Shown: in pieces, positions 1 through 8,793 of the stretch
Layout of the letters: the number at the start of each line of letters is the position of its first letter
How positions within the stretch are numbered: position 1 is the first letter of the stretch
DNA from: JBKJTP01 sp046590195
GTDB lineage: Bacteria > Bacteroidota > Ignavibacteria > Palsa-1295
DNA length: 56,169 nucleotides
Assembly: GCA_046590195.1 (NCBI GenBank)
Contig: JBKJTP010000084.1
Coordinates: forward strand, 1 to 56,169
Reading direction: 5' to 3'
Position numbers and translations under genes: made by a program
Notes under the pieces: model-generated
Told to the model about the DNA's origin: nothing
The model's input: the letters and a program-made list of their open reading frames with translations, nothing else
Database searches by the model: none

Positions 1-1
1 C

Positions 2-1285
2 ACAGTCTGGCACAATGATGCTACTAATCTCTGGTACATTTGGGATGGTTCGGATTTCGTTCTTGCCGAGCCAATGTATTACCACGAAGACCCTTATCCG
101 TCACCACGTCTTGCCGGCTTTTACTGGTACGACATCACAACCAGTCTACTCAAGCGTTGGAGTGGTACCGCATGGGTGACCACGGCGCACACCACAACTG
201 TGGTTGGTAATGTAATCGGTTCGTTCTGGTTCAATAGTGTTGACGATGAGTTATTTTCGTGGTCTGGTACTGCATGGGTGGCCTCTATTGGCCTTGCGTC
301 GATTGTGATGGTACCACCGACCCTCAGCACGGGTAGAAGCTACTTGTCGTTCTACACTCGCGATATTGGCTGTTCCTCTAGCATTGAGGTTGTATCCGGT
401 TCAACGCTCCTGTTGGCGCTCCTAACGCAGCCTGTCATCTTCACTGATCCTGTTAGTGGTGAAGACGGCAAGGTTGGTGGAACGCTAGCTAAGCAGCTTG
501 GTGTCGGTGATGACGGTAGTCCAGACGAACGCCGCACACTGCATAATGATATCCGTTCCATGCTTGGTCATCCTGTGATTCAGGTCGAATTGACAAAGGA
601 ACAATTGGACATTTGTGTTGACTTGGCGCTACGTGAACTCCGCAAGTATTCGTCATTCTCCTACAAGCGTGTGGTGTTCTTCCTCGACCTCAAGCCGAAC
701 CAGCAGACGTACCTAATGACCAATCGTTGTGTTGGCTTCAACAAGATTACCGGTATCAACTCCATCCATCGTTCTCGTGGCTTGGCGATGAGTTCCGCTT
801 CGATTGATGGTGACATGTTTACTTACGCTGCAATCCAGCGCCTGTACACCATGGGCACCTTCGACATGTTGACATACTATCTTGTTTCTGCCTACATGGA
901 AGAACTGGAAACGCTATTCGCTAATCGAATTATGTTCAACTGGAATGAGTTGGACCGTGAGCTTGGTATCTTCCAGAAGGTCGGTAGAAACGAGCGTGTG
1001 CTTATAGACGCCTTCATCGAGCGTACCGAACAGGACTTGATGATTGACCGCCAGACGGGCTTGTGGCTTCAGCGGTGGGCTCTGGCTGAGGCCAAGCGCA
1101 TCCTGTCGCAGAGCCGTGGCAAGTTCCAGACTCTGCCGGGTCCGAACGGCTCCACGACTCTCAATGCGCAAGACCTACAGCAGCAGGCTCAGGACGAGAT
1201 GGAAAAGCTACGTGAACAACTTGAAGACGGAAGCATGCAGAATTATACTGGTCTTGGCTTAAGAGCGCATCTGATTATGGGGTAA
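2..1285 (+). CDS. Neck protein, gp13-like, with Trp-rich N-terminal repeats (5' partial)
   Basis: The reading frame is open to the left edge, so the start lies outside the window; Met at 74 is internal. The first ~100 visible residues hold tandem Trp-rich modules (FWYDITTSLLKRWSGTAWV, then FWFNSVDDELFSWSGTAWV), resembling the GQLWYN modules of the fibre genes at 23-28 kb. The C-terminal ~270 residues look like a T4 gp13-type neck protein: ELTKEQLDICVDLALRELR early, then a WLQRWALAEAK segment, a LPGPNGSTTLNAQDL loop and a terminal helix. gp13 and gp14 join the portal to the tail, and a gp14-like gene lies just downstream, which supports the call. The N-terminal fusion is unusual for gp13. Assignment is from motif memory, not a search. 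Confidence 0.5.
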   Translation, partial: TVWHNDATNLWYIWDGSDFVLAEPMYYHEDPYPSPRLAGFYWYDITTSLLKRWSGTAWVTTAHTTTVVGNVIGSFWFNSVDDELFSWSGTAWVASIGLASIVMVPPTLSTGRSYLSFYTRDIGCSSSIEVVSGSTLLLALLTQPVIFTDPVSGEDGKVGGTLAKQLGVGDDGSPDERRTLHNDIRSMLGHPVIQVELTKEQLDICVDLALRELRKYSSFSYKRVVFFLDLKPNQQTYLMTNRCVGFNKITGINSIHRSRGLAMSSASIDGDMFTYAAIQRLYTMGTFDMLTYYLVSAYMEELETLFANRIMFNWNELDRELGIFQKVGRNERVLIDAFIERTEQDLMIDRQTGLWLQRWALAEAKRILSQSRGKFQTLPGPNGSTTLNAQDLQQQAQDEMEKLREQLEDGSMQNYTGLGLRAHLIMG

Positions 1286-1303
1286 TGCGCACATTTTGCA
1301 CGT

Positions 1304-1339
1304 AGGTTCTCCTAGACCATAAATAGTCTAGGAGAACCT
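1304..1339 (+). promoter_or_regulatory. Late promoter in the loop of a perfect 14-bp inverted repeat
   Basis: AGGTTCTCCTAGAC (1304-1317) and GTCTAGGAGAACCT (1326-1339) are perfect inverted repeats. The 8-nt loop is CATAAATA (1318-1325), a T4-like late promoter box. The 3' arm contains AGGAG, the ribosome binding site of the HEG starting at 1342. Read-through RNA would hide the RBS; RNA started ~6 nt after the box would lack the 5' arm. Confidence 0.8.
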
Positions 1340-1341
1340 TT

Positions 1342-2160
1342 ATGCCAGTACGAAAAACCACAGAAGCCTTTATCATAGAGTCTAGGATGGTTCATGGTAG
1401 TAAATACGATTATTCCCGTGTTGTATATAAGAACAATAGCTCCAAGATCGAAATAGGATGCCCGTCGCATGGATACTATTTCGCTATTGCTAAACGGCAT
1501 TCTCATCATGAGCAAGGATGTCCGATTTGTGGAATAGGAGCGTTGAATCATAAGAACCACTCGCTTAATAACAGAAAAACGCAGGAGCAATTCTTACTGG
1601 ATGCCGAAAGAGTCCATGGTGATAAATTCGATTACAGCTTATGTCGTTACGAGGGCGGTAAGAAAAAGATGCCGATTATCTGTAGAACTCATGGCATTTT
1701 TTATCAGCACAGTGAGAACCATATTAATGCCGGGACCGGATGTCTAAAGTGTTACCGTGAGAGTAGAATAGGAAAGAAAGCGGTAAGCGGATATTGTGCT
1801 GCGTATTTTGCATCTTATCCAGAAAGACGAGGAATCCCGGCTTTGGTATACGTGGCAAGGATGCAACATCTAAACGATGACTTCATTAAGATTGGAATAA
1901 CCACTAAAAACTCAGTTAAGCAACGATTTTATTATCATGCCAAACATGGTACTGTGATTACGCCCTTGATAGAAAAACAAGAAACTCTATATGACGCCTT
2001 TGTGGTGGAAACTGAAATATTATTGGCGCTCGCATCTCATCGTTATTATCCGAATAGGAAATTCGCAGGCTACACTGAATGTGTCAAGATAAACGCTGAG
2101 TCACTATCCCTGTTGTCCGGCTACTTCGGTATAAATATACAAGAACTGATAGTGAACTGA
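1342..2160 (+). CDS. Homing endonuclease with zinc-ribbon-like repeats and a GIY-YIG/T5orf172-like nuclease
   Basis: 272 aa. Residues ~10-135 hold two repeats of the form VHGxKYDYS ... CxxHG ... H ... GCxxC, a DNA-binding zinc-ribbon-like module frequent in phage homing enzymes. Residues ~165-235 resemble the GIY-YIG-related T5orf172 fold (ALVYVARMQ, FIKIGITTK, QRFYYH). It is free-standing, sits between gp13- and gp14-like genes, and is more A+T-rich than both, consistent with a mobile insertion. Expression is probably late-only through the promoter hairpin at 1304-1339. Confidence 0.75.
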   Translation: MPVRKTTEAFIIESRMVHGSKYDYSRVVYKNNSSKIEIGCPSHGYYFAIAKRHSHHEQGCPICGIGALNHKNHSLNNRKTQEQFLLDAERVHGDKFDYSLCRYEGGKKKMPIICRTHGIFYQHSENHINAGTGCLKCYRESRIGKKAVSGYCAAYFASYPERRGIPALVYVARMQHLNDDFIKIGITTKNSVKQRFYYHAKHGTVITPLIEKQETLYDAFVVETEILLALASHRYYPNRKFAGYTECVKINAESLSLLSGYFGINIQELIVN

Positions 2161-2165
2161 GATAA

Positions 2166-3794
2166 ATGGATACCACAACCCCTAATTGCATCTCTTGCGG
2201 ACCTGAAGACGAAAATCCGCTCAACATCTCCAACTGCCCACCAGAAGTGACGGTTGAGACGCCCGAGACCGCCTGCGATTTCTGGGAACTGGTCAACAGT
2301 CCGGAAGCCTGCATCATTGGCGGGTTCATAGACGAATCGCTGACCATAGGTGGCGCTCCCCTGAATGTCTATAAGCTACTCGGTGTCCACGAACAGGATT
2401 TGTTACAGGACGTGTCCGGGCTTGGAGCGCCTATTTCGGGTGGCGACCACCCGAGCTTCCCGGCTAGCAACGCCTTCGATACCTACATTACGGAATGGCA
2501 CTCTCGTCAGACCGGTGTCGAGGTTACGACTTCGGCTTACATCGGCTACGACTTCGGTCCGATTAAGCTGAACAACGGTCGTCTTCGTTACGGAATCGAC
2601 ACCTTCATCAAGCATGACATCGCTGCCTTCCGTATCAAGCAGGGCTGCGAACCAGAAAATCGTGTCACCAAGGTTCGCGTGGAACGTTCCGCTGATGGTG
2701 TGAAGTGGTATGGTGTCACCATCCTAGACTTACAGGATTGTGATGGCCTCATCACTGTCTACTTCAACAAAAGTGTTCCGTCCCGCTACTGGCGTCTCCG
2801 TCCGACCGCATTCAATGGCGGCACGAATGACTTCTGGGCCGTACAGGCATTCCAGCTAATGGAATATGAAGCCACCAACATCAGTAACATTCAGGACAAG
2901 ATTTTCATGGAGAATCGCGACCGCGATTACAATGAATTTCCAATCCGGATGAAGTGTGCGTACACCCCACAGGATGTGGTCGCCAACCAGATGAAGTTCG
3001 GCTTCATGGGTGAGGAACAATACATTCTCGAAGTCTCCTTTGCACAGGCCGTTGCTAAGCTAGGACGCCCGTTTGTCATCGGTGACATTATACAGCTACC
3101 AAGCGAAACCCAGTACACACCGCTACTCAAGGCCAAGAACAAGTACCTTGAGGTCATGGACGTGGGTTGGAGTACGAACGGGTTCACCCCGACGTGGGTA
3201 CCGACCATGCAGCGTCTGATTGCTAAGCCGGCGTTTGCCTCGCAAGAAACACAGAAGGTCATGGGTAAGCTGACAGGTTCAGTGGACACCAGCGGCCTGT
3301 TTGATGTAGACGACGGAAACGCCGCTAAATATCAGGATTATTCGGACGTATCGCAGGCTATCAAGGCTGAGGCAAACACCAAGGTACCGCAAGACGGTGC
3401 CGACTACGCGAACATTCCCGTTCTTTCTGATGCGCTAATCAATTATGGCGCAGAAAGAAATCTAGACCTAACCAAACTGTCACGTCGTCGCCATCCACAT
3501 GGTGTTGACGCTATGCCACCAAACGGGTTACCCTTCACCGAGGGTGATGTTCTTCCGGATAGCCCAAAGGACCAAGCATACCATCGCCTCACCTACACAT
3601 CTGTTGGTAAGGGAATTCCAGCGCGTCTATATCGTTACTCTGCGGCCAAGCGACTGTGGATTTTCCTAGAGACCGACCAACGCTACCGTATGAAGAATAC
3701 GCGTTCGCAACTGGAAGAATTCAAGAATGGTAACCATACCGGTCGTGCGGTGCCGGCAGATAACGTTGACGACGAACTGGCGAAGGACGTATAA
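2166..3794 (+). CDS. Neck protein, gp14-like, with discoidin-like domain
   Basis: 542 aa. Residues ~100-235 look like an F5/8-type (discoidin) carbohydrate-binding fold: IGYDFG, VRVERSADGVKWYGV, SRYWRLRP. Residues ~245-360 match my memory of T4-like gp14 neck proteins: DYNEFPIRMKCAY, QYILEVSFAQ, GRPFVIGDIIQLP, KYLEVMDVGW, FTPTWVPTMQRL. The tail is Asp/Pro rich. The start lies six bases after the HEG stop, so gp13- and gp14-like genes were probably adjacent before the HEG arrived. The discoidin-like domain is extra to T4 gp14 and could decorate the neck with glycan-binding sites. Confidence 0.5.
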   Translation: MDTTTPNCISCGPEDENPLNISNCPPEVTVETPETACDFWELVNSPEACIIGGFIDESLTIGGAPLNVYKLLGVHEQDLLQDVSGLGAPISGGDHPSFPASNAFDTYITEWHSRQTGVEVTTSAYIGYDFGPIKLNNGRLRYGIDTFIKHDIAAFRIKQGCEPENRVTKVRVERSADGVKWYGVTILDLQDCDGLITVYFNKSVPSRYWRLRPTAFNGGTNDFWAVQAFQLMEYEATNISNIQDKIFMENRDRDYNEFPIRMKCAYTPQDVVANQMKFGFMGEEQYILEVSFAQAVAKLGRPFVIGDIIQLPSETQYTPLLKAKNKYLEVMDVGWSTNGFTPTWVPTMQRLIAKPAFASQETQKVMGKLTGSVDTSGLFDVDDGNAAKYQDYSDVSQAIKAEANTKVPQDGADYANIPVLSDALINYGAERNLDLTKLSRRRHPHGVDAMPPNGLPFTEGDVLPDSPKDQAYHRLTYTSVGKGIPARLYRYSAAKRLWIFLETDQRYRMKNTRSQLEEFKNGNHTGRAVPADNVDDELAKDV

Positions 3795-3813
3795 TCTTCG
3801 CCACGCGGAGATT
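3793..3813 (+). promoter_or_regulatory. RBS-sequestering hairpin before the helicase gene
   Basis: AATCTTCGC (3793-3801) pairs with GCGGAGATT (3805-3813) across a 3-nt loop, with one G-U pair. The 3' arm contains the GGAG ribosome binding site of the gene starting at 3816, so translation initiation may be damped. Confidence 0.5.
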
Positions 3814-3815
3814 GT

Positions 3816-5477
3816 ATGAATTCAAACGAACAAAAACTCATCATTGATAATCTATTGTCATCGGCCGAGCTTTATGCCCGATGCGCCGGCATTGTCGAGG
3901 GTGAGTATTTCGATCCGGAATACCAGAATGTAATTAATTACATTAAGACGTATACCGACAAGTATGGCGCAACGCCAGACTTCGACCGCGTGAACGCCAA
4001 GTTCGATCTTGGCTTCAAGAAGCGCGCTGTAACTTTACCTGAAATCAAGGAAAACTGCGACTCGATAGAGCTATTCTGTCAGCAGCAGGCTCTATCTGCG
4101 GCTGTTCTAGCCGCTCTGGAAGACATCGAATCGGGCAACCTAGGGGCGATGAAGGCCCGTATCGACAAGGCATCCCTTATATCCCTTGAAAAGGATATGG
4201 GTGTCGAGATGTTCGAGAACCCGGAAGCCTATCTAATCAGTCTTCTAGAAAACGACATTTACTACTCCACCGGAATCAAGGGTCTCGACGACTATCTTGA
4301 CGGTGGTCTTGCTCGTAAGCAGCTTACACTTTTCTCCGCCAACTCCGGCGGTGGTAAGTCTGTAATGCTATCAAATCTCGGCGTCAACTACGCCCTGATT
4401 CATGGTATGAACGTGCTGTACATCTCGCTGGAACTTCCAGAGACGATGATTTACAAGCGCAATGCTTTCATTATGTCGGGCGTAAGCGCGAAGGAGTGGA
4501 AGGAAAAGCTCATCTCCATCGCGGCCAAGATCAACTCCATCAAGGCGGATGGTGCAGGCAGCTACCGAGTCAAGCGTCTACCGACCGGCTCTAACACCAA
4601 CGATATCCGTTCTTACCTGAAACAGTACGAACTGACGTATGGTTTCTGCCCCGATGTAATCATCGTCGATTACCTCGATGTTATGAGCCCGAACGAGGGC
4701 ACCAAGAATCTATCAGTATCCGAGCAGGACAAGCAAAAGGCTGAACAGCTTACACAGCTTCTGCATGACTACAATGCTATCGGCCTGTCCGCTTCACAGC
4801 AGAACCGCGAAGCCATAACAATGTCAGACCCTAATCAGGGCGTCATTGCCGGCGGTTTGACCAAGGTCAATGCAGTAGACAATTACGTCTCATTGTACAT
4901 GTCCCCAGAGCTTAGAGCCAAGGGTCAGTTTCTGATTTTCTTTCTCAAGACGCGATCATCAGATGGTGTAGGTAAGAAAACCATGCTCTCATTCGATAAC
5001 TCATGCCTGAGAATGGGTGACTTCGACGGGGGTGGCATGAGTTCTATTGCTGAATCCGCAAAGAAGCGAAAAAAGAAGGCAGACCTTGATAAGGCATTAG
5101 GTGTTTCCTTAACTGAACAAATTGAAGGATTACCCGGTGCCGAACCTGCTACTACACCCACACCAAGGCTGGACAAATTCGAGGAAAAGCTGGACAATAG
5201 CGTCACTGTAACTCGAACTGCAACAAAGCGAGATAATGTTGCGGACGTAGGTAAGCTACTCAAGGATTCCAAGAAGACGATCAAGCAGAAAACTGCTCTC
5301 GACCATATGGATGAAGAAGAGCAGATTACCAGCTACGGTAAGGGTACGATTCCACAACAGCAAGCAGTAACTAATCCGGAAACTGGAAAGGTACTTGACG
5401 ATGAGACGGTTGAGTTCATTGAAAAGAACGAACTGGATAAGGGCGCAGTAGAATTCATAATGAGTTTCATGGAGTAA
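3816..5477 (+). CDS. 41: Replicative DNA helicase (gp41/DnaB-like)
   Basis: 553 aa. Hexameric 5'-3' replicative helicase that unwinds the fork and interacts with primase. The N-terminal ~130 residues are helical, as in DnaB/gp41. GLDDYLDGGL is followed by Walker A SANSGGGKS (~174-182) and a RecA-type core; Walker B is DVIIVDYLD (~279-287); SASQQNREA is the conserved Gln motif. After ~residue 410 comes a long charged tail (~140 residues) beyond the usual gp41 length, possibly a partner-docking arm. Start ATG 3816 has GGAG 8 nt upstream, within the hairpin above. The next gene follows after one base. Confidence 0.9.
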   Translation: MNSNEQKLIIDNLLSSAELYARCAGIVEGEYFDPEYQNVINYIKTYTDKYGATPDFDRVNAKFDLGFKKRAVTLPEIKENCDSIELFCQQQALSAAVLAALEDIESGNLGAMKARIDKASLISLEKDMGVEMFENPEAYLISLLENDIYYSTGIKGLDDYLDGGLARKQLTLFSANSGGGKSVMLSNLGVNYALIHGMNVLYISLELPETMIYKRNAFIMSGVSAKEWKEKLISIAAKINSIKADGAGSYRVKRLPTGSNTNDIRSYLKQYELTYGFCPDVIIVDYLDVMSPNEGTKNLSVSEQDKQKAEQLTQLLHDYNAIGLSASQQNREAITMSDPNQGVIAGGLTKVNAVDNYVSLYMSPELRAKGQFLIFFLKTRSSDGVGKKTMLSFDNSCLRMGDFDGGGMSSIAESAKKRKKKADLDKALGVSLTEQIEGLPGAEPATTPTPRLDKFEEKLDNSVTVTRTATKRDNVADVGKLLKDSKKTIKQKTALDHMDEEEQITSYGKGTIPQQQAVTNPETGKVLDDETVEFIEKNELDKGAVEFIMSFME

Positions 5478-5478
5478 T

Positions 5479-5718
5479 ATGACAGTAAATAAGACAGTTA
5501 CATTCAAGGTCGGTGAGAAAACAGTAGTCATCTCCGAGCTAGCTGCTGAGCTTCGAGAGCGTTTCGCAACGCTGGATACATTTCGTCAACGCCAGTCTGA
5601 TGCGATGGCCGACCTAGAAATGGCAACCATGGCCGTGGCGGTTCTAACCAACCAGTTACAGAAGGCTATTCAAACTAAATTCACTAAGCCAGAGACCGGT
5701 AAGAACGAAAATGAGTAA
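5479..5718 (+). CDS. Small protein of unknown function
   Basis: 79 aa, starting one base after the helicase stop and overlapping the next gene by eight bases, so probably translationally coupled. Residues ~20-70 form a likely helix or coiled coil (LAAELRERFATLDTFRQRQ, then AVAVLTNQLQKAI). No family recognised. Position suggests a helicase-linked role, but that is inference only. Confidence 0.7.
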   Translation: MTVNKTVTFKVGEKTVVISELAAELRERFATLDTFRQRQSDAMADLEMATMAVAVLTNQLQKAIQTKFTKPETGKNENE

Positions 5719-5974
5719 TGAAATCAAGGAGTTGCTGGATACTTACGAAGAGTACACCAAGCTATTCGCTACGCAGGTTTTCAGTCCTGTTGTATGGAAT
5801 GAACAAACCGGCTGTGAGATAGAAGAATACTTTGGATATGTAGCTTGTTGTGAAGTCCGGCTATACGATTTTTCAACGTGGTATGAACATACTCACAGTA
5901 AAGAGTATCCGAAGGGAATCGACTGGGACTTCTATAAGACCCACAAGTTCTCGCTCTTGTCCTACCACTCATAA
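5711..5974 (+). CDS. Small protein of unknown function
   Basis: 87 aa, acidic and aromatic rich (GCEIEEYFGYVACCEVRLYDF). No recognised domain. It overlaps the preceding gene by eight bases. Its TAA stop (5972-5974) lies inside the late promoter box CATAAATA of the next gene, a compact arrangement repeated elsewhere in the window. Confidence 0.65.
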   Translation: MSNEIKELLDTYEEYTKLFATQVFSPVVWNEQTGCEIEEYFGYVACCEVRLYDFSTWYEHTHSKEYPKGIDWDFYKTHKFSLLSYHS

Positions 5975-5994
5975 ATACCGTATTACTCGGTATT
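5970..5994 (+). promoter_or_regulatory. Late promoter with short leader hairpin before terS
   Basis: CATAAATA at 5970-5977. AATACCG (5974-5980) and CGGTATT (5988-5994) form a 7-bp inverted repeat starting in the box. The gene starts at 5999. Confidence 0.7.
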
Positions 5995-5998
5995 CACC

Positions 5999-6442
5999 AT
6001 GAAAAAGGCTATCGTAACCATACAGAAGAAAATTGCACATCCGCTTGAAGATGTCTTTGACATCGAGCCCGAGACTACTGAAGTCATTCGTCATGAGCAG
6101 AAGACCGAACTAGCAGTCGTTGCTGAGTACGATGAGAAAGACCAAGAAATCGAAGAGGCGATGCAGGAAGTGTACGATAAAGCTATGTCTGGCTACGAGC
6201 GTATACAAGACGAGTGTGAGGATATCGAAGGTCGGTATCTTCCTCGTATGATGGAAGTCGGTGTCCAACATCTGAAAATGGCGCTGGACGCCGCCGAAGC
6301 CAAGGCTAAGATTAAGGAATTGAAAGACAAACTCAGCGGAAAGGCAAAGGCCGGACCGCAGACTGTCAACAATAACTTGGTCATCAGTCGAGAAGAACTG
6401 CTTCGAACAATGTTCGAGAACGGAGATGATGAAAACAAGTAA
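5999..6442 (+). CDS. terS: Terminase small subunit, gp16-like
   Basis: 147 aa (T4 gp16 is 164). The small terminase recognises concatemer DNA and stimulates the TerL ATPase. The core is a long helical pair, DQEIEEAMQEVYDKAMSGY then PRMMEVGVQHLKMALDAAE and KIKELKDKLSG, like the gp16 central oligomerisation helices, followed by a flexible tail (GPQTVNNNLVISREELLRTMF) like T4's. It is driven by a late box. TerL lies 4 kb downstream rather than adjacent as in T4, with A1-like and TerL-paralog genes between. Fairly likely but sequence-divergent; a HMM search would decide. Confidence 0.6.
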   Translation: MKKAIVTIQKKIAHPLEDVFDIEPETTEVIRHEQKTELAVVAEYDEKDQEIEEAMQEVYDKAMSGYERIQDECEDIEGRYLPRMMEVGVQHLKMALDAAEAKAKIKELKDKLSGKAKAGPQTVNNNLVISREELLRTMFENGDDENK

Positions 6443-7013
6443 CAAGTATTCTTGTCGCTTGAAACTGTCCGACGCTGGAAATGACTTCGGATATGCGGAG
6501 CATTGTTCCTATCTGGTGGCCGTGTTCAAGGTTAATCCTCCGCCATCAATGGCAGAAGATTACAGCTTAATCGCAGACGATTTAGGTGTTCCCACACATC
6601 ATAGTGTCAGGTCGGCGGTAAACTATCTCTACTCGTATTTCGCGTATCAACTCAATCAACGTTTCGCAGACGACGGTAGTCCCGAACACCTCTTCATATT
6701 CATCACTAATTTTGTAAATGGTCTCACTGATTTTTGTAAGAATGAGACCACGGAACGACTAGATATAGAGTCGATCAACTATCAGCAACTATTCGAAGAC
6801 TTGAAATTATTCAAGCTCCGTGCTATTGTTGGTGGTAGTAAAGAGCCGCATATTCGCATTGTTGACACTACTACAAAGCGGTTCATTTTCCAGATACGAA
6901 TAACAAAAACAAAAAGCTGGACTGCACTAACCAAAGTTGACCATAACTTCGAGCTTCATCTGGAAGTCGGCATAACGTTGGAAACAGTTCTGAATCCAAC
7001 GGAGCCGCAATAG
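6426..7013 (+). CDS. Unknown protein
   Basis: 195 aa; two in-frame Met codons at 6426 and 6429, both inside the terS 3' end, so translation is coupled. Mixed alpha/beta character, no obvious motif or membrane segment (SYLVAVFKVNPPPSM near the N-terminus). It ends one base before the A1-like gene. Function unknown; co-transcription with terS hints at packaging or DNA delivery. Confidence 0.7.
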   Translation: MMKTSNKYSCRLKLSDAGNDFGYAEHCSYLVAVFKVNPPPSMAEDYSLIADDLGVPTHHSVRSAVNYLYSYFAYQLNQRFADDGSPEHLFIFITNFVNGLTDFCKNETTERLDIESINYQQLFEDLKLFKLRAIVGGSKEPHIRIVDTTTKRFIFQIRITKTKSWTALTKVDHNFELHLEVGITLETVLNPTEPQ

Positions 7014-7014
7014 C

Positions 7015-8793
7015 ATGTACGAACATTTGGAACTTCTGAATAGTAAGAAAACATCAACCGAAGAATTCATTGCACAGTACAAGGCTGCACACAAAGCCAA
7101 GCTGTCCAAGGAGCAGTTCTCCAAGCTTCTAGGCATCATGCCCGAGTCCATGCGTCGTCGTCGCTGGGCTGTCAGTAAGTCCAGCAGTGTTATGCTGCCG
7201 GAGTTGAAGTCCAGTGCCGATCAGGCTGAGCCGGACCACATTCCGCAGGATAAGCTTGAGAGCTACTACACCAATTTACAGGAACTAACCAAGAACGCCG
7301 CTGGCCGTTCCGAGATGAAGAACATCTCCGGCTTTAACCGTTATGTCATTACATCGGCGCAGAACAACACCCCGGTGCATGAGAAGTTCCTGTACACTCT
7401 GAACAACTACTGTGAGGTCAATGACGCTTGTCTGGTGGTCATTCCCTACCGCTACAAGAACCCGACCTCCGTCTTCACTCCGACGCAGGAATCCGAAGAA
7501 ATCTGGAATCCTCGCCTGACGCCATACATCATCGACGAGATGACTCGCCTGTCGAATAACTTGGTGCTTCTAGCCAATGTTAAAATCCAACCTACGGCCA
7601 TTCAGCCGCTATCCGGGTTCGACGGCTACACCGGTCTCGATTCCGCCATTCTAGGACACCCGAAGATTCAGCTTGTTACCGTCCCGACCCCAAGCCAGCA
7701 TCTTCCGAAGATTCTAGCCACCACGGGCTCCGTAACGCTGCCTAACTATACGGACAGCAAGGCCGGCTGGAAGGGTGAGTTCCATCATAGTCTCGCTGCA
7801 ATAGTCGTTGAAATCGACGCAGACGGTGACACGCACATCCGTCACATTCACGCTGACGATGTTACCGGGCACTTCTACGACCTCGACAAGTGCTACACCC
7901 CGACCGAAGTTACAGACGGCCACCGTGCCGCTGCACTGGTCACGGGCGACACCCATGCCGAGTTCATGGACGATAAGGTTAAGGCCGCGACGTATACGAA
8001 TGTAGACTCCATGTGCAGCCTACTACGTCCGGAGGTTATCGTCCGTCATGACGTGGAAGACTTCTACGCTCGTAACCATCATCACCGTGGCAATGACCTC
8101 ATTGCATTCGGCAAGCATCACTTCGGTCGTGACAATGTAGAAGAATCGCTACAGATTACAGCGAACTTCATTGACGAAACTACCTACCCGGAGAGCGTCA
8201 ACATCATCGTCAAGTCTAATCATGATGAGGCGTTGGACCGTTGGCTTCGTGAGGCCGAGCCAAAGTACGACCAAGAAAATGCCGTACTGTATTACTACAT
8301 GAAGTTCCATCAGATGCGTAATGTTCGCATGACGGAAACGGGATTTAGCAGCATCGACCCGTTCGAGTTCTGGTGTCATAATCCATTAGACCAGAAGGGT
8401 CTACGTAACAAGGCGCAGACCAAGTTCCTGAAGCGCGATGAGTCGTTCCGCGTCTCTGACGTGGAGTTAGGTTTCCATGGCGACATCGGTCCGAACGGAG
8501 CGCGGGGCAGCATCAAGTCCTTCGCCAAGATAGGTCCGAAGACCATCATCGGTCATAGCCATTCTCCGGGTATCCACGAGGGTTGCTATCAGGTCGGCGT
8601 CAGTGCCAAGCTCAACCTCGAATACGCTTCAGGTCCAAGCTCGTGGTCGCACACGCACTGCATTGTCTATCCGGATGGCTCGCGTACACTGGTCCACGTA
8701 ATCAATGGCAAGTGGCGCACCGCTGGCACGGTACCGCAGGATGACAAGGGTAAGGTCCGAGTAAAGTTCATCGACGCTATTGACGCAGAATAA
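7015..8793 (+). CDS. A1-like metallophosphoesterase (DNA transfer/host DNA degradation)
   Basis: 592 aa. In T5, A1 is needed for host DNA degradation and second-step DNA transfer. The C-terminal half here carries calcineurin-like metallophosphatase signatures: RHDVEDFYARNHHHRGND (~343-360), KSNHDE (~400-405), and a late GHSHSPGIHEGCYQVG block (~513-528) with the metal-binding GHSH. The N-terminal ~60 residues contain a helix-turn-helix-like segment (LSKEQFSKLLGIMPESMRRRR), followed by a region with no family I recognise. The start lies one base after the upstream gene, and the stop overlaps the next ATG. The A1-family assignment rests on the NHHHRG and SNHD motifs; the specific role in this phage is inference. 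Confidence 0.65.
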   Translation: MYEHLELLNSKKTSTEEFIAQYKAAHKAKLSKEQFSKLLGIMPESMRRRRWAVSKSSSVMLPELKSSADQAEPDHIPQDKLESYYTNLQELTKNAAGRSEMKNISGFNRYVITSAQNNTPVHEKFLYTLNNYCEVNDACLVVIPYRYKNPTSVFTPTQESEEIWNPRLTPYIIDEMTRLSNNLVLLANVKIQPTAIQPLSGFDGYTGLDSAILGHPKIQLVTVPTPSQHLPKILATTGSVTLPNYTDSKAGWKGEFHHSLAAIVVEIDADGDTHIRHIHADDVTGHFYDLDKCYTPTEVTDGHRAAALVTGDTHAEFMDDKVKAATYTNVDSMCSLLRPEVIVRHDVEDFYARNHHHRGNDLIAFGKHHFGRDNVEESLQITANFIDETTYPESVNIIVKSNHDEALDRWLREAEPKYDQENAVLYYYMKFHQMRNVRMTETGFSSIDPFEFWCHNPLDQKGLRNKAQTKFLKRDESFRVSDVELGFHGDIGPNGARGSIKSFAKIGPKTIIGHSHSPGIHEGCYQVGVSAKLNLEYASGPSSWSHTHCIVYPDGSRTLVHVINGKWRTAGTVPQDDKGKVRVKFIDAIDAE

